DNA of 64,000 bases from Alcanivoracaceae bacterium (GTDB lineage Bacteria > Pseudomonadota > Gammaproteobacteria > Xanthomonadales > Marinicellaceae). The notes beneath the pieces were generated by a model. That model did no database searches. It was not told the DNA's origin and saw only the letters and a program-made list of their open reading frames with translations. The stretch lies in NCBI GenBank assembly GCA_016744455.1, contig JADGEI010000006.1, forward strand, positions 1-64,000. The letters are read 5' to 3'. Positions 26,906-36,835 of this stretch are shown in pieces. Every line of letters starts with the position of its first letter. The stretch's first letter is position 1. The translations under genes and the position numbers were made by a program.

Positions 26906-28345
26906 TTATTTTGGAATAATAGCTTTGATTGATTTGCTTTCAGGAAACAACTCAATGGCTTTATTTAATACTTCTTGTGCTTTTTTTAGTTTGTTAAGCT
27001 TAATCAAAGTTTTATACATGTGAAAATATAATTCAGGATCATTTATGCTTGTATTAAGGGCTTTATCAAAACTAATTTCTGCTTCATTGTACTTTTTGAG
27101 TTTGTATTGTGCCCAGCCTAATGAATCCAAAATTGCCGGGTTATCTGGTGCTAATTCTATGGCTTTTAAGATGTATTGATAAGCTTCTTGAAGCTTCAAG
27201 TCATGATCTGCTAAGCTATAGCCCAGTGCATTAAGTGCTTCATAATTTTTTGGATCATCTTCAATAATTTGTAATAAATCCATTTCCATTTTTTCCAGTT
27301 TATCCTGTGTTTCTAGTAACATGGCCCGGTCGTATAATAGGATTGGATTTCTTGGCAATAATTCTAAGCTACGTGTTAAGGTTTCAATGGCTTTTGGAAT
27401 GTTGTCTTGATCTCTAAAAATTTGACTTTCCATGCGGTATGCTTTAACCGCATATTTTTCTTCCGCATTTTGCAACTGGTGTAATATTTCGATAGACTCA
27501 GAATAACGCTTATCTTCGAATAGAATTAAGCTTAACATGTCACGTGCATCTAAATAATGTTTCCCACCTGAGACTCTTCTGTAATGGTCTTCACTTTCTT
27601 TAGTGTTTTTAAGCCAGTATGCTGCTTCAGCAGTTAAGAAAGTTTTATGGTTGATTTTATCATTAGTTACGTTTAATTTTTTTAGAGCTTGGTAAAGGTC
27701 TTTGGCATTTGACTTGTCGTCACTTTGTAATGAAAATATTATGCGTTTAAATAGGCTGTCCGGTGTCGTGTTTTGTTTGCCCAACATTTCCTGTGCTTTA
27801 TCATATTGTTTAGTTTCTTGAAGGTAACTGGCATATTGTCCTAAATATTCTTGGTTTTCAGGAGCTTTTTTTGTTATGTAATTAAAGTCAATTTCAGCTT
27901 TTTGGTAGTCTTTCATAATGGTTAAAAGACGAGCACGCCAATAAATAGCTTCTAAATTTTTTTTATCTAAGGAAATTGCCTGATTAATGACATTTAGTGC
28001 TTTGTCTGTTTGTTTTTGAGAAATATAAATTTTGGCAATAGAAAATAACTGAGTTGAAGACTGTTTTACCGAATCAAGAGTAAGAGCTGATTCCATTATT
28101 TTTGTTGCTACATTATTTGGCAAACTAATGATTGCTGATTGTAGAAAATCCCAAGAATTATTGTCATTGCTCAGTATTATAGCATTGATAGTCCGTGCAG
28201 CAAGTTGTATGTCATTATCCTTTAATGCATCAATTGTGATATTGGTTAGAATTGCATTTATATCTTGTTGCTTTGAAATAGCTCTTGTGTTTTGCTGGCA
28301 GGCAAGAATGTTTATTAATAAAGTGATTATAATTAATACTTTCAT
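26906..28345 (-). CDS. TPR-repeat lipoprotein
   Basis: A 479-residue protein with a lipobox (LLINILAC, Cys near residue 16) and a long array of TPRs, well preserved from residue 90 onward: ALNVINQAISLDKKNLEAIY, then DYQKAEIDFNYITKKAPENQ and EAYQYILKAIELAPDNPAIL. The C-terminal half resembles the outer-membrane TPR lipoproteins found next to hemA/prfA/lolB in many Gammaproteobacteria. The ATG is directly adjacent to the prfA stop codon, so it is cotranscribed with hemA-prfA. The exact partner is unknown; an envelope scaffold is likely. Confidence 0.85.
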   Translation of the reverse strand: MKVLIIITLLINILACQQNTRAISKQQDINAILTNITIDALKDNDIQLAARTINAIILSNDNNSWDFLQSAIISLPNNVATKIMESALTLDSVKQSSTQLFSIAKIYISQKQTDKALNVINQAISLDKKNLEAIYWRARLLTIMKDYQKAEIDFNYITKKAPENQEYLGQYASYLQETKQYDKAQEMLGKQNTTPDSLFKRIIFSLQSDDKSNAKDLYQALKKLNVTNDKINHKTFLTAEAAYWLKNTKESEDHYRRVSGGKHYLDARDMLSLILFEDKRYSESIEILHQLQNAEEKYAVKAYRMESQIFRDQDNIPKAIETLTRSLELLPRNPILLYDRAMLLETQDKLEKMEMDLLQIIEDDPKNYEALNALGYSLADHDLKLQEAYQYILKAIELAPDNPAILDSLGWAQYKLKKYNEAEISFDKALNTSINDPELYFHMYKTLIKLNKLKKAQEVLNKAIELFPESKSIKAIIPK

Positions 28346-29419
28346 TTATTTGCTCTCTAATAGTAAGTCTGCTTGATTTTGGACAATTAAGGGTTCGATA
28401 ACCTGATCTAAGTCGCCATCCATAATTTCTGATAATTTATATAGTGTTAAGTTTATTCTATGGTCAGTTATTCGACCCTGAGAATAGTTGTAAGTTCGGA
28501 TTCTTTGTGAGCGATCACCAGAACCTACTTGCAGCTTACGTGTTTCACTTTGCTCTGCAGCTAGCTTATCTTTCTCTATGTTATTGAGTCTAGATTGTAA
28601 AACAGTCATAGCACGGGCTTTGTTTTTGTGTTGCGATCTTTGATCTTGACACTCTACTACTATTCCACTTGGAAGGTGAGTTAAGCGTATAGCTGAATCT
28701 GTTTTGTTTACATGTTGACCACCTGAACCAGAGGCTCTAAATGTATCAACCCTTAAGTCAGAAGAGACTATGGTTATTTCTTCTTGTTCTCCAGCAACTG
28801 GTAAGATTGCTACGGTACAAGCAGAAGTATGTACCCGGCCTTGAGACTCTGTTGCAGGAACACGTTGTACACGATGCGTACCAGATTCAAATTTAAAGCG
28901 GGAAAAAGCGCCATTACCTTCAATTTGTGCAATGATTTCTTTATAACCGCCATGGTCACCTTCACTCACACTAACAAGACTAACATTCCATTTGTTGTTT
29001 TCAGCATATCGTGAATACATTCTAAATAAATCACCTGAAAATATCGATGCTTCATCGCCACCAGTTCCAGCTCTAATTTCTAAGAAAATGTCTTTGTCGT
29101 CATCTGGGTCTTTTGGGATAAGCAGTATATTCAGCTCGTCTTCAAACTTGTTTAAATTTAATTTAGCATCATTTAATGTTTCTAGTGCCAAGCTTTTCAT
29201 TTCAGGGTCAGATAACATTTCGTTGGCATCTTTAATTTCTTCTTCAGAGGCAATGAAATCAGCAAAAGTTTTCACCAAGCTCTCTAGTGATGCGTACTCT
29301 TTAGATAAATCCCTAAACTGATTTTGATTAGACATGATCTCAGGGTCTGACATAAGATGTCCAATTTCTTCATGCCTCTCAGTGGCAGATTGAAGCTTTG
29401 CTTTAATTTCAGGGGTCAT
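28346..29419 (-). CDS. prfA: Peptide chain release factor 1 (RF1)
   Basis: A 357-residue release factor that ends translation at UAA and UAG. The GGQ loop is in [16 protein letters not shown], and the codon-reading motif is PAT in [15 protein letters not shown], which marks RF1 (RF2 has SPF). Family length is about 360, so it is complete. The start overlaps hemA by four bases. prmC (hemK), which usually follows prfA and methylates the GGQ glutamine, is not next; a TPR lipoprotein takes its place. Confidence 0.97.
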   Translation of the reverse strand: MTPEIKAKLQSATERHEEIGHLMSDPEIMSNQNQFRDLSKEYASLESLVKTFADFIASEEEIKDANEMLSDPEMKSLALETLNDAKLNLNKFEDELNILLIPKDPDDDKDIFLEIRAGTGGDEASIFSGDLFRMYSRYAENNKWNVSLVSVSEGDHGGYKEIIAQIEGNGAFSRFKFESGTHRVQRVPATESQGRVHTSACTVAILPVAGEQEEITIVSSDLRVDTFRASGSGGQHVNKTDSAIRLTHLPSGIVVECQDQRSQHKNKARAMTVLQSRLNNIEKDKLAAEQSETRKLQVGSGDRSQRIRTYNYSQGRITDHRINLTLYKLSEIMDGDLDQVIEPLIVQNQADLLLESK

Positions 29420-30681
29420 AAATTTTTATCTCGAGGGTTATCTAAATCCAATAGTTCTATTATAGTATCTATCTTACTCATGTCACCTGATTGTATCGCT
29501 TTTCTTATTGCATTTACAGGCTCATGATTTAATTTTTTTGTAATAGTGTTAGCTAAAAAATATAAGACTTCCTGTACATCTCTTCCATTGTTTAATTGTT
29601 TGAGAGCTTTATTTAAACTATTTTGACGAATTCTTGCTGTTTCTTTTTGAAAGTTATGAATTAACTGCGTATGAACCTGTCCTTTGAGCCAATATTGGAA
29701 TGATAATGCTTCTGCTTTGATGATTTCTTTGGCGCTTACAGCAGAATCTTCGCGGTTTTTCAAGTTTTGACTTATGACTTTTTGTAAATCATCGACAGAG
29801 TAATAAAAAATATCATTAAGTTTTTTAACTAATACATCCACATCTCGAGGTATTGCTAAATCGATTATAACCATAGGGCGATGTTTTCGATGATTTAATG
29901 CCGATTTAATCATCTCTCTTGTAATTATGATGGACTCGCTTGCAGTTGCAGTAAATATCAAATCGTATTTTGATAAATGATGACTTAAGTGTTCTAACTC
30001 GAAAGTGTCTGCTTTAAACTGTTTCGCTAAATTTATCGCATTTTCATGACTACGGTTGCAGATGGATAGGTAATTGTAGTCAAGTTTATCTATGTATCGT
30101 AATAGTAATTCAGTTGTTTCACCAGCTCCAACCATTAGTATGTTCTGCTGTGATAACTCCCCGAATATTTGTTTGGACAATTGTACTGCGCTGTTGGCTA
30201 CTGAAACGGGGTTTTTGCCAATGTCAGTGTTACTTCTGACTGATTTCGCAACGCGGAATGTTGTTTGAAACAAACGTTCTAATGGTTTGTCTAAAAGACC
30301 TTGAGCTTTAGATATGTCATAAGCACTTTTAACTTGTCCAAGGATTTGAGGTTCTCCTAGTACCATAGAATCCAAGCCAGAGGCTACAGCAAAGAGGTGT
30401 TCAATACATTTGATTTTTTCTTTATTATAAAAGTATTTTTCAATTGCTTGTTTAGTTAAATTACACCATGTAAAAAAAACCTTAATGGCGATACCTGTAT
30501 TATTACAGGAAAGATAAAACTCTGTTCGATTACAAGTGGATAGTATTATGCAAGAATTAATGTTGCTGTCTGCACAAAATTCTGCCACTACTGTTGCAAC
30601 TTTATTTTGGGGTATTGATAACTTTTCTCGAATATCAATACTTGCAGTTTTATGATTTAGTCCAATGACTAGTAAAGGCAT
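29416..30681 (-). CDS. hemA: Glutamyl-tRNA reductase
   Basis: A 421-residue enzyme for the first step of C5 heme/tetrapyrrole synthesis, reducing Glu-tRNA(Glu) to glutamate-1-semialdehyde with NADPH. The catalytic cysteine is in [12 protein letters not shown] near residue 50, and the NADPH motif is [15 protein letters not shown] near 181. [17 protein letters not shown] near 100-116 is also typical. First gene of a minus-strand hemA-prfA-TPR operon. Ends with a divergent C-terminal region as is usual. Confidence 0.97.
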   Translation of the reverse strand: MPLLVIGLNHKTASIDIREKLSIPQNKVATVVAEFCADSNINSCIILSTCNRTEFYLSCNNTGIAIKVFFTWCNLTKQAIEKYFYNKEKIKCIEHLFAVASGLDSMVLGEPQILGQVKSAYDISKAQGLLDKPLERLFQTTFRVAKSVRSNTDIGKNPVSVANSAVQLSKQIFGELSQQNILMVGAGETTELLLRYIDKLDYNYLSICNRSHENAINLAKQFKADTFELEHLSHHLSKYDLIFTATASESIIITREMIKSALNHRKHRPMVIIDLAIPRDVDVLVKKLNDIFYYSVDDLQKVISQNLKNREDSAVSAKEIIKAEALSFQYWLKGQVHTQLIHNFQKETARIRQNSLNKALKQLNNGRDVQEVLYFLANTITKKLNHEPVNAIRKAIQSGDMSKIDTIIELLDLDNPRDKNL

Positions 30682-30936
30682 GAAAATTTAACAAAATACT
30701 AAAAGGAAACGGATTTTATCATGCTACTGCTGAAAAACATAATTTTGATGTGTTTTCAAAACGTATTGTTAAATACTAAACAAAAATAATAATAGTGATT
30801 ACTCGTCTTTAAACTAATTAGATACTGTGACTTTTGATTATTTATCATATTCTCAGTATTATTTAATGGTCTAATTACACTAATATAATTTCGCAAACTC
30901 TTCTGAAGTTAAATTTTTGATTCTTTTTTCTAAGGC

Positions 30937-31287
30937 TTACAATTTACCAATTATTTGTTTGGAAACTTCTTCAAGTATTCTGAATTTTGCTCGTGCTAAT
31001 TTTCTTTCTTCATCAGTGACTGAATTTGATTTTCCAATGAGTTTACTAAAGAATGAAAGTTTCTTCTTGCCAAATAGTATTTTAAATATTCCCATATAGA
31101 TATTATGGAGTTGTGTGTGAGGTTCCTCAATTTCTCTAAATTCTTCTAGACTTGATAAATCTTGCCCTTCATCATAGTACCAACAACCAAAAACACAATC
31201 AGTATAATTGATAGGAACTTGGTCTTTGTTGACAGGAATGCCTTCAATCATTGCTGAAGCGTGACTAACCCATCTTTTGTGAGACAT
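30937..31287 (-). CDS. Stand-alone CZB (chemoreceptor zinc-binding) domain protein
   Basis: A 116-residue soluble protein made of a CZB domain. The zinc ligands are visible as His3, Cys31 (in TDCVFGCWYY), His57 and His61 (EEPHTQLH), the 3His/1Cys set of the family. CZB domains usually sit at the C-terminus of chemoreceptors or on diguanylate cyclases (DgcZ), where zinc controls activity. Here the domain is alone, with a 30-residue basic linker and helix after it (FGKKKLSFFSKLIGK). It may work in trans, for example with one of the GGDEF proteins or the adjacent hybrid kinase. The next gene downstream on this strand is hemA. Confidence 0.7.
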   Translation of the reverse strand: MSHKRWVSHASAMIEGIPVNKDQVPINYTDCVFGCWYYDEGQDLSSLEEFREIEEPHTQLHNIYMGIFKILFGKKKLSFFSKLIGKSNSVTDEERKLARAKFRILEEVSKQIIGKL

Positions 31288-31461
31288 TTTGGCAGTTCTA
31301 ATTTTTTAAAAATATCTTTCATTGTAATTTTGTTGGTAGTAAAATTGCGATGCATTATAAATAAATATGAAAGTATGTAAATTAATTCGCAAAATCACGT
31401 TGACAAAATTAAATTTCAGGTAAAAGAGACAATTAAATGATTCGAAATTAATAATCTTAAC

Positions 31462-33636
31462 TCATTTTAAATTATTCAGATTTTTCGATAACCAAAAATC
31501 TAATTTAGAATACAAATCAGTTATATCAAACGGTTTAGCTAGGTAATCATTCATCCCAGAATTTATACACTTTTCTTCCTCACCTAACATAGCATTAGCA
31601 GTCATAGCAATAATAGGTGTTTTATTGGAATTGTTTCTGATTTGCCTTGTTGCTGTATACCCATCCATATTTGGCATTTGACAATCCATTAAAATCAAGT
31701 CAAAAATGTGGTCTTGTATTATATTTAATGCTTGGATACCGTCAGTTGCAATCATGGTTTTAGCGCCAAAACTTTTCACCATGCCTGCGGCTACAGTTTG
31801 ATTTATTTCATTATCATCGACTATTAGTATATTGGCATTAAATTTAGTTAACTTGTTAGTAAATGTGTGTTTTTTTACATCAATATTTGTAACGCGATCC
31901 AGCTTAATAGTTAATCTGAAGTTTGACCCTTTATGTTCTCTACTTTTAACTCGGATTTTGCCCCCCATTAATTCAGCTAGTTGCTGGCAAATGCTCAACC
32001 CCAAACCAGTTCCCCCATAGAGCCTAGTAGTTGAGCTATCACCTTGGATAAAACGGTTAAATATCCTCTCAATTTGTAGTTCTGTAAGGCCGATCCCTGA
32101 ATCTGTCACATCAAACTGTATAATGTTGCTGGTGTTTGAAGATTCTATAACCTTACAATAAAAAATAATATGACCGTGTTCGGTAAATTTAATCGCATTA
32201 TCTATTAGATTAACTAAAATTTGCCGGATACGATCAGCATCGCCTAAATACCATAAATTGAAACTCTTAGAATGGTGAGGATAAATAAATCTCAAGTTTT
32301 TTTTCTTAACAAGGTTGGTTGTAGAAGAAATGATTTCATCAATTAACTGATATAAGTTGAATTTTTTATTAATTATTTGGAGTTTTCCAGCCTCTATTTT
32401 AGAAAAGTCAAGGATGTCATTTAGGATGAAATGCATTGAGGCTGCACTTTGTTTTATGATTTTTGCAAGCTTTAGTTGCTTAGGGCTTGGCTTTTGCTTA
32501 ATTAATAGATCTGTGGCTCCTATAATGCCATTCATTGGTGTTCTAATTTCGTGGCTCATGTTAGCTACAAATTCTGATTTTGAATCATTAGCCTGTTCAG
32601 CTTTTTTCTTGGCTGTCTCTAAATCGTGTTCAATTTGTTTGATTGCAAGTAAATCTCGAATGATAATGTATGTGGCTTTTTTCCCTTCATAAGGAATTAC
32701 TGTCGATGATACGTCTGCGGGAACTTTTTCACCGTTAAGCCGTTTAAAGGTCCAATCAAATCGATAATGGCCATCATTTGCTAATTTTTTATTGATATGT
32801 TCTACTTTTTTGAGTGAAGAGAGGCCATCAGGCTGTCTTGTGGGAGATAAACTACTAGAAGGTATTGATAGAATGTGCTCAAGAGAATCATAGCCGAAAA
32901 AATTAATGGCGGCATGATTGGCCATAATAAATTGCATTTTCGAAAACACTATCATTGGGTCTTCCGATTTTTCAAATAAAAATCGGTATTTTTCTTCATT
33001 TTCTTTAGCAATAAACGCATTTTTTTCGGCTATATTTTTTAAATAAATGTATTCATTTGATTTTTTGTGGACTTTGGTGGTGTTAATAAACGTCACAATG
33101 AACATAATACAGATAAAACTAATAACTGGCATAGTATAAATGAATTCATATTGAACTGATTGGTAGATGATTGGTATTATTGATAAGGGGAAAAAAATAG
33201 CTAAGGCGTAAGTCCCTCTTTTTATTGTGTTTATAGATACAATATTAATCCCAATAATTATAAGGATAAGAAACAGTTGGTGATATAAAGAATCATTTGG
33301 AAACAAAAAAAACCCAACAAATGACCAAGATAAAGCCGAGACTACTACACTTAGGTGGTAATAATTAAGCCATTTTTTATATACTAACTTGTTGCTTTTT
33401 AGGCTGGTATTAAAAAGTTTCACAAGAGTTACTCTCGCAGCAAAGAATAAAACTGCACTGATTAACCAGGCTGCTAATAAGGTTTGGTCAACATGATTGT
33501 ATAAATTTAAAAATGTAATGAGGACGACAAAAAGCATGCCAATTTGTGATGATATAATTGAGTCAAAAAGTAATTTAAGTTTATTTCTTTCTAGCGTATT
33601 ATTGTAGCTGATTTCTGCAAAATTTTGTGTGGGCAT
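31462..33636 (-). CDS. Membrane hybrid sensor histidine kinase (7TM-like/PAS/HisKA/HATPase/REC)
   Basis: A 724-residue protein. About six hydrophobic helices lie in residues 28-190, followed by a PAS domain (about 215-340; FEKSEDPMIVFSKMQFIMAN). HisKA has the phosphorylated histidine in ANMSHEIRTPMNGIIGA near residue 365. HATPase_c has NAIKFTEHG, DSGIGLTELQ and GGTGLGLSICQQLAE. A C-terminal receiver domain (about 605-715) has LILMDCQMPNMDGYTA and LAKPFD. All catalytic parts appear intact. There is no HPt domain, so a separate one is required; the REC-HPt protein at 8.3 kb is a candidate. No output regulator is adjacent. Confidence 0.92.
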   Translation of the reverse strand: MPTQNFAEISYNNTLERNKLKLLFDSIISSQIGMLFVVLITFLNLYNHVDQTLLAAWLISAVLFFAARVTLVKLFNTSLKSNKLVYKKWLNYYHLSVVVSALSWSFVGFFLFPNDSLYHQLFLILIIIGINIVSINTIKRGTYALAIFFPLSIIPIIYQSVQYEFIYTMPVISFICIMFIVTFINTTKVHKKSNEYIYLKNIAEKNAFIAKENEEKYRFLFEKSEDPMIVFSKMQFIMANHAAINFFGYDSLEHILSIPSSSLSPTRQPDGLSSLKKVEHINKKLANDGHYRFDWTFKRLNGEKVPADVSSTVIPYEGKKATYIIIRDLLAIKQIEHDLETAKKKAEQANDSKSEFVANMSHEIRTPMNGIIGATDLLIKQKPSPKQLKLAKIIKQSAASMHFILNDILDFSKIEAGKLQIINKKFNLYQLIDEIISSTTNLVKKKNLRFIYPHHSKSFNLWYLGDADRIRQILVNLIDNAIKFTEHGHIIFYCKVIESSNTSNIIQFDVTDSGIGLTELQIERIFNRFIQGDSSTTRLYGGTGLGLSICQQLAELMGGKIRVKSREHKGSNFRLTIKLDRVTNIDVKKHTFTNKLTKFNANILIVDDNEINQTVAAGMVKSFGAKTMIATDGIQALNIIQDHIFDLILMDCQMPNMDGYTATRQIRNNSNKTPIIAMTANAMLGEEEKCINSGMNDYLAKPFDITDLYSKLDFWLSKNLNNLK

Positions 33637-33964
33637 ACAAACTTCTTATTATAAGTCTAAAATGATTTTAAGTCAGATTTGCGGTTCTAACAACGAATTT
33701 TTCGAATTAATACTATTTATCATTTTTTTATCCGCTATCCCAGATCTAAGAAACTCTCTATATGATGGCTCACAAGATTATTAAATGAGTGTTGCTAACT
33801 ATTCGAATTAGCTATAGCTATTGCAACCAGTTTGATTCGCACGGGTTGAGAAATTGAGTTTACTAGCATTGTAGGTGTATAAACTTAAGTAGCGGTGATG
33901 TTGCTATTTTAACAATAGTTAATAATTCTAGAATAAAATTCAGTTAATGTTTATCTGCTTTTGC
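33637..33964. other. Intergenic region between divergent genes
   Basis: About 330 bases between the hybrid kinase and the DUF1318 gene. No gene seen. The sequence TTCGAATTA occurs at about 33699-33707 and again at 33802-33810, the latter running into a palindrome AGCTATAGCT (33810-33819); significance unknown. Confidence 0.4.
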
Positions 33965-33970
33965 TATAAT
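33941..33970 (+). promoter_or_regulatory. Extended -10 promoter of the DUF1318 gene
   Basis: TTGCTATAAT at 33961-33970 contains a consensus TATAAT with an upstream TG (extended -10). Candidate -35 sequences (CAGTTA/TTAATG at 33941-33949) are weak, as is common with an extended -10. The ATG follows at 33995. Confidence 0.5.
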
Positions 33971-33994
33971 AAGTTTTTCACTCTGAGATGAACC

Positions 33995-34570
33995 ATGAAA
34001 AAAATCAAAAGTTTAGTACTAGCCTCAATTATAATGTTTGTTACGGCATGTGTTACCATAAATGTGTATTTTCCTGCTGCTGAAGCTGAGGACGCTGCTG
34101 CAAAAATTGTTGATAAAATTATTGGAGAAGATGGAGAGCCTCAAGGAGTTGATACTAACCCACAAGGATTCAACTTAAGTCCATTAAGTTTTTTTATTTC
34201 GTCCGCCCATGCAGAAATAAATATAAATATTTCTTCACCTGCAATTGTTGAAATAACTAATCGTATGAAGAGCCGCTATGATACTAGTTTAATGAGTTAT
34301 TTGGATAAGTCTGTTGTCGGATTTTCTAATCAAGGTTTTGTTGAAATAGTAGAGGCTAAATCATTGGGTTTAAGAGATCGACAAAAAGTAAAAAAACTGG
34401 TAGCTGATGATAATCGTGATAGAAAAGCTTTATATCGTGAACTTGCTGTTGCCAACGGTCATGCTGATTGGGAGCAAGACATTCAAAATGTGTTTGTTAA
34501 AACTTGGCGAGACCGTGCTCATAAAGGTTGGAAATATCAGGATGCCCAAGGAGTTTGGCAAACTAAATAG
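33995..34570 (+). CDS. DUF1318 (YdbL-like) lipoprotein
   Basis: A 191-residue protein with a lipobox (MFVTAC, Cys at about residue 19) and the conserved VTINVYFPAAEAEDAAAKIV directly after it. The C-terminal DUF1318 domain (about 75-190) shows INISSPAIVEITNRM, then VADDNRDRKALYRELAVAN and WRDRAHKGWKYQDAQGVW. YdbL belongs genetically with YdbH and YnbE in envelope lipid balance; a YdbH-like gene is at 9.0 kb in this window. The gene ends at a strong terminator, so it is a single-gene transcript. Confidence 0.85.
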   Translation: MKKIKSLVLASIIMFVTACVTINVYFPAAEAEDAAAKIVDKIIGEDGEPQGVDTNPQGFNLSPLSFFISSAHAEININISSPAIVEITNRMKSRYDTSLMSYLDKSVVGFSNQGFVEIVEAKSLGLRDRQKVKKLVADDNRDRKALYRELAVANGHADWEQDIQNVFVKTWRDRAHKGWKYQDAQGVWQTK

Positions 34571-34596
34571 ACTTACTCCATAAATTTATTCAACAT

Positions 34597-34629
34597 AAAG
34601 CGGTATTTACTATAAAATATCGCTTTTTT
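34597..34629 (+). terminator. Rho-independent terminator after the DUF1318 gene
   Basis: Twelve-base stem AAAGCGGTATTT/AAATATCGCTTT (34597-34608 and 34615-34626, one G-T pair), six-base loop, then a T run to 34629. It ends only 15 bases before the rlmD ATG. Confidence 0.85.
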
Positions 34630-34643
34630 GTTGGCATAGTAAA

Positions 34644-35966
34644 ATGGCAAGACATCGTAGAAGAAAGTTAATTGAACAACCTTTTGAAGCAGTTATAGAA
34701 GACTTAAGTCATGACGGTCGTGGAATTACACGAATCAATGGTAAAGTTATGTTTGTTAATGGGGCTTTGCCTGGTGAATCAGTTTTGGTTAAACATACTG
34801 GTGGAAATAAAAACTTTGAAGAGGGTGTTGTTACCGAAGTCTTGAAAGCTTCAGTTGATAGGGTTGAGGCTAAATGTAAGTTCTATCAAATTTGTAATGG
34901 TTGTACCATGATGCATTTATCGCCATCTAAACAAATAGAATTCAAGCAGAATACCCTGAAGCAAAATCTATTGAAAATGGCAAGGTTACAACCAGATTCT
35001 TGGTTGCTGCCCTTGACAGATAGTGCTTGGCATTACCGTCGTAGAGCACGGTTGTCAGTTCGCTGGGTTATTGCTAAAGATAAGATTCTAGTTGGTTTTC
35101 GTGAAAAAAATGGCCGTTATGTTGCAGATATGGACTATTGTGAAATATTACAAAAGCCATTAGATGATTTATTAATGCCTTTAGCAAAAATGATTGAGGC
35201 ATTAAAAATACGACAACACATTGCACAAATAGAAGCATCTATTGCTGATGATGATGTGGCTTTAATTGTTCGCCACCTCAAGCCAATTAACTTAGTTGAT
35301 GAAAAAATATTACTGGAATTTGCTCAAAAACATAATGTTAGAATGTTTTCGCAATCCAAAGGGCCTAAAACTATCTTTGAACTAACTAAAAGTACCAAAC
35401 CACTTTATTTTGATATGCTAGATGGTATTCGAATGGAGTTTTTGCCAAGTGACTTTATTCAGGTTAATGCTGGCATGAATGAAAAAATGATTGCACAGGC
35501 CATGGATCTACTGGATTTGCAAAAAGAAGATGTGGTTTTGGATTTATTCTGTGGATTAGGGAATTTCACTTTACCATTTTCTAAGAAAGTAAAACAAATT
35601 GTAGGAATTGAAGGTGAAAAATCATTAGTCGAGAGGGCTATTCATAACGCTAAGTTGAACAAATTGGATAACGTAAAATTTGAAGTGGCGGATTTACGAA
35701 GAAACCATGAAAACTCTGAATGGTTTAAAGTCAATTATAACAAAGTATTAATAGATCCACCTAGAAGCGGTGCATGGGAAGTCTTGCCTTTAATAGCAAA
35801 AACTAAGGCAAAGTATTTATTGTATGTATCTTGCCATCCAGCAAGCTTAGCACGAGACACTGACAGATTAGTCAATCATTTGGGTTTTAAACTAATTAAA
35901 GCAGGTGTTATGGATATGTTCCCACATACCTCACATGTTGAGTCCATTGCTTTATTTGGGAGATAG
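34644..35966 (+). CDS. rlmD: 23S rRNA (uracil-1939-C5)-methyltransferase RlmD
   Basis: A 440-residue RNA m5U methyltransferase. An N-terminal TRAM domain (about 8-70) is followed by an Fe-S cluster motif with cysteines in CKFYQICNGC and MDYCEIL. The SAM site is VLDLFCGLGNFTLPF near residue 300, and the catalytic region is YVSCHPASLARDT near 392-404 (SCNPATLARD in most members, so N and T are replaced by H and S). IDPPRSGAWEV is intact. The family methylates U1939 of 23S rRNA. The position right after a terminator suggests its own promoter within or upstream of the terminator. Confidence 0.95.
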   Translation: MARHRRRKLIEQPFEAVIEDLSHDGRGITRINGKVMFVNGALPGESVLVKHTGGNKNFEEGVVTEVLKASVDRVEAKCKFYQICNGCTMMHLSPSKQIEFKQNTLKQNLLKMARLQPDSWLLPLTDSAWHYRRRARLSVRWVIAKDKILVGFREKNGRYVADMDYCEILQKPLDDLLMPLAKMIEALKIRQHIAQIEASIADDDVALIVRHLKPINLVDEKILLEFAQKHNVRMFSQSKGPKTIFELTKSTKPLYFDMLDGIRMEFLPSDFIQVNAGMNEKMIAQAMDLLDLQKEDVVLDLFCGLGNFTLPFSKKVKQIVGIEGEKSLVERAIHNAKLNKLDNVKFEVADLRRNHENSEWFKVNYNKVLIDPPRSGAWEVLPLIAKTKAKYLLYVSCHPASLARDTDRLVNHLGFKLIKAGVMDMFPHTSHVESIALFGR

Positions 35967-36038
35967 TCACTCTCATTCAGTTTTATTTCAGAATTTTTAT
36001 GTTAAAATTTGCATGAATTTAAAGTTGAAGAACATAAT

Positions 36039-36824
36039 ATGAAACTATTGGCACTAATTATAGCATTTGCAATTAGCCATTTCGTTAATGAACCTGAGAA
36101 ATACCGGAAATTTAGTTGGTTTAACTTGTGGTCTAATTGGCTTGTTAAGTGTTTAAATACTATCACTTCAGAATTGTTGGTAGTTCTTATTGTTGCAATA
36201 CCTGTTAGTTTTATTAGCGTGATTTTGTATGGTTTGATAGATTCGCAACTTGGTTTGTTATTGGTAGGTATTGTGATTTTAAGTTATTGCATAGGCCCTA
36301 AAAGCTTTGAAGAAGATGTTGATAGTGGTGACGTTCGAAAAAGGTTAGGAGTAAGATCAAATGCAAAAGCTGTAACATTAATAAAAAAAATGACACAGGT
36401 ATCTTTGACACGCTGGTTTGGCGTTTTCTTTTGGTATGTTGTGCTAGGTATCGTTGGTGCACTTATCTATCGTTTCAGTGAAAGATTGAGTAATGAAATG
36501 AATAACTCAACAAATTTACAATTAACTGTTGATAAGTTGATGAAAATATTGAATTACCCAGTTGCATGGATGATGGTTGTATCACTTGCCATTGCTAGCG
36601 ATTTTGAACGAATAGTAAAAAAGTGTAAACCCTACATGAACATAGAAAATATTAAATCTATGGATACCTCGTTTTTATATGAAGCGGCAGATTTTGCAGT
36701 TGAAATATGTGAAGTAGAACCCGATAATAAAGAGGCTATCGAAATAGTAACTATAAGTGTTTTAAAAAGAATGTTAGTTGTTTGGTTGGTAGTTGTTTCG
36801 TTTCTTGTTATTTTAGCTGTTTGA
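36039..36824 (+). CDS. ampE: AmpE-like inner-membrane protein
   Basis: A 261-residue protein with four to five hydrophobic helices (about 1-12, 45-85, 127-150, 182-197 and 243-261). It resembles AmpE (CobD/AmpE family), including FFWYVVLGIVGALIYRFSE in the middle and the ISHF start. AmpE accompanies AmpD in beta-lactamase control in other bacteria, but its biochemical role is unknown. I chose ATG 36039 over TTG 36009 because the family begins MKLL-like at a membrane helix. No ampD nearby. It overlaps no gene but is 11 bases from the next start, so the two may be cotranscribed. Confidence 0.75.
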   Translation: MKLLALIIAFAISHFVNEPEKYRKFSWFNLWSNWLVKCLNTITSELLVVLIVAIPVSFISVILYGLIDSQLGLLLVGIVILSYCIGPKSFEEDVDSGDVRKRLGVRSNAKAVTLIKKMTQVSLTRWFGVFFWYVVLGIVGALIYRFSERLSNEMNNSTNLQLTVDKLMKILNYPVAWMMVVSLAIASDFERIVKKCKPYMNIENIKSMDTSFLYEAADFAVEICEVEPDNKEAIEIVTISVLKRMLVVWLVVVSFLVILAV

Positions 36825-36835
36825 GGAAGTTATAT

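Noticed and set aside
33700-33830. TTCGAAT-containing region as a possible tRNA T-arm
   Set aside because: No acceptor or anticodon arm pairs around it; no tRNA shape could be built.
36009-36038. TTG start for ampE at 36009
   Set aside because: The ten extra residues are charged and precede the first membrane helix; ATG 36039 matches the family start.
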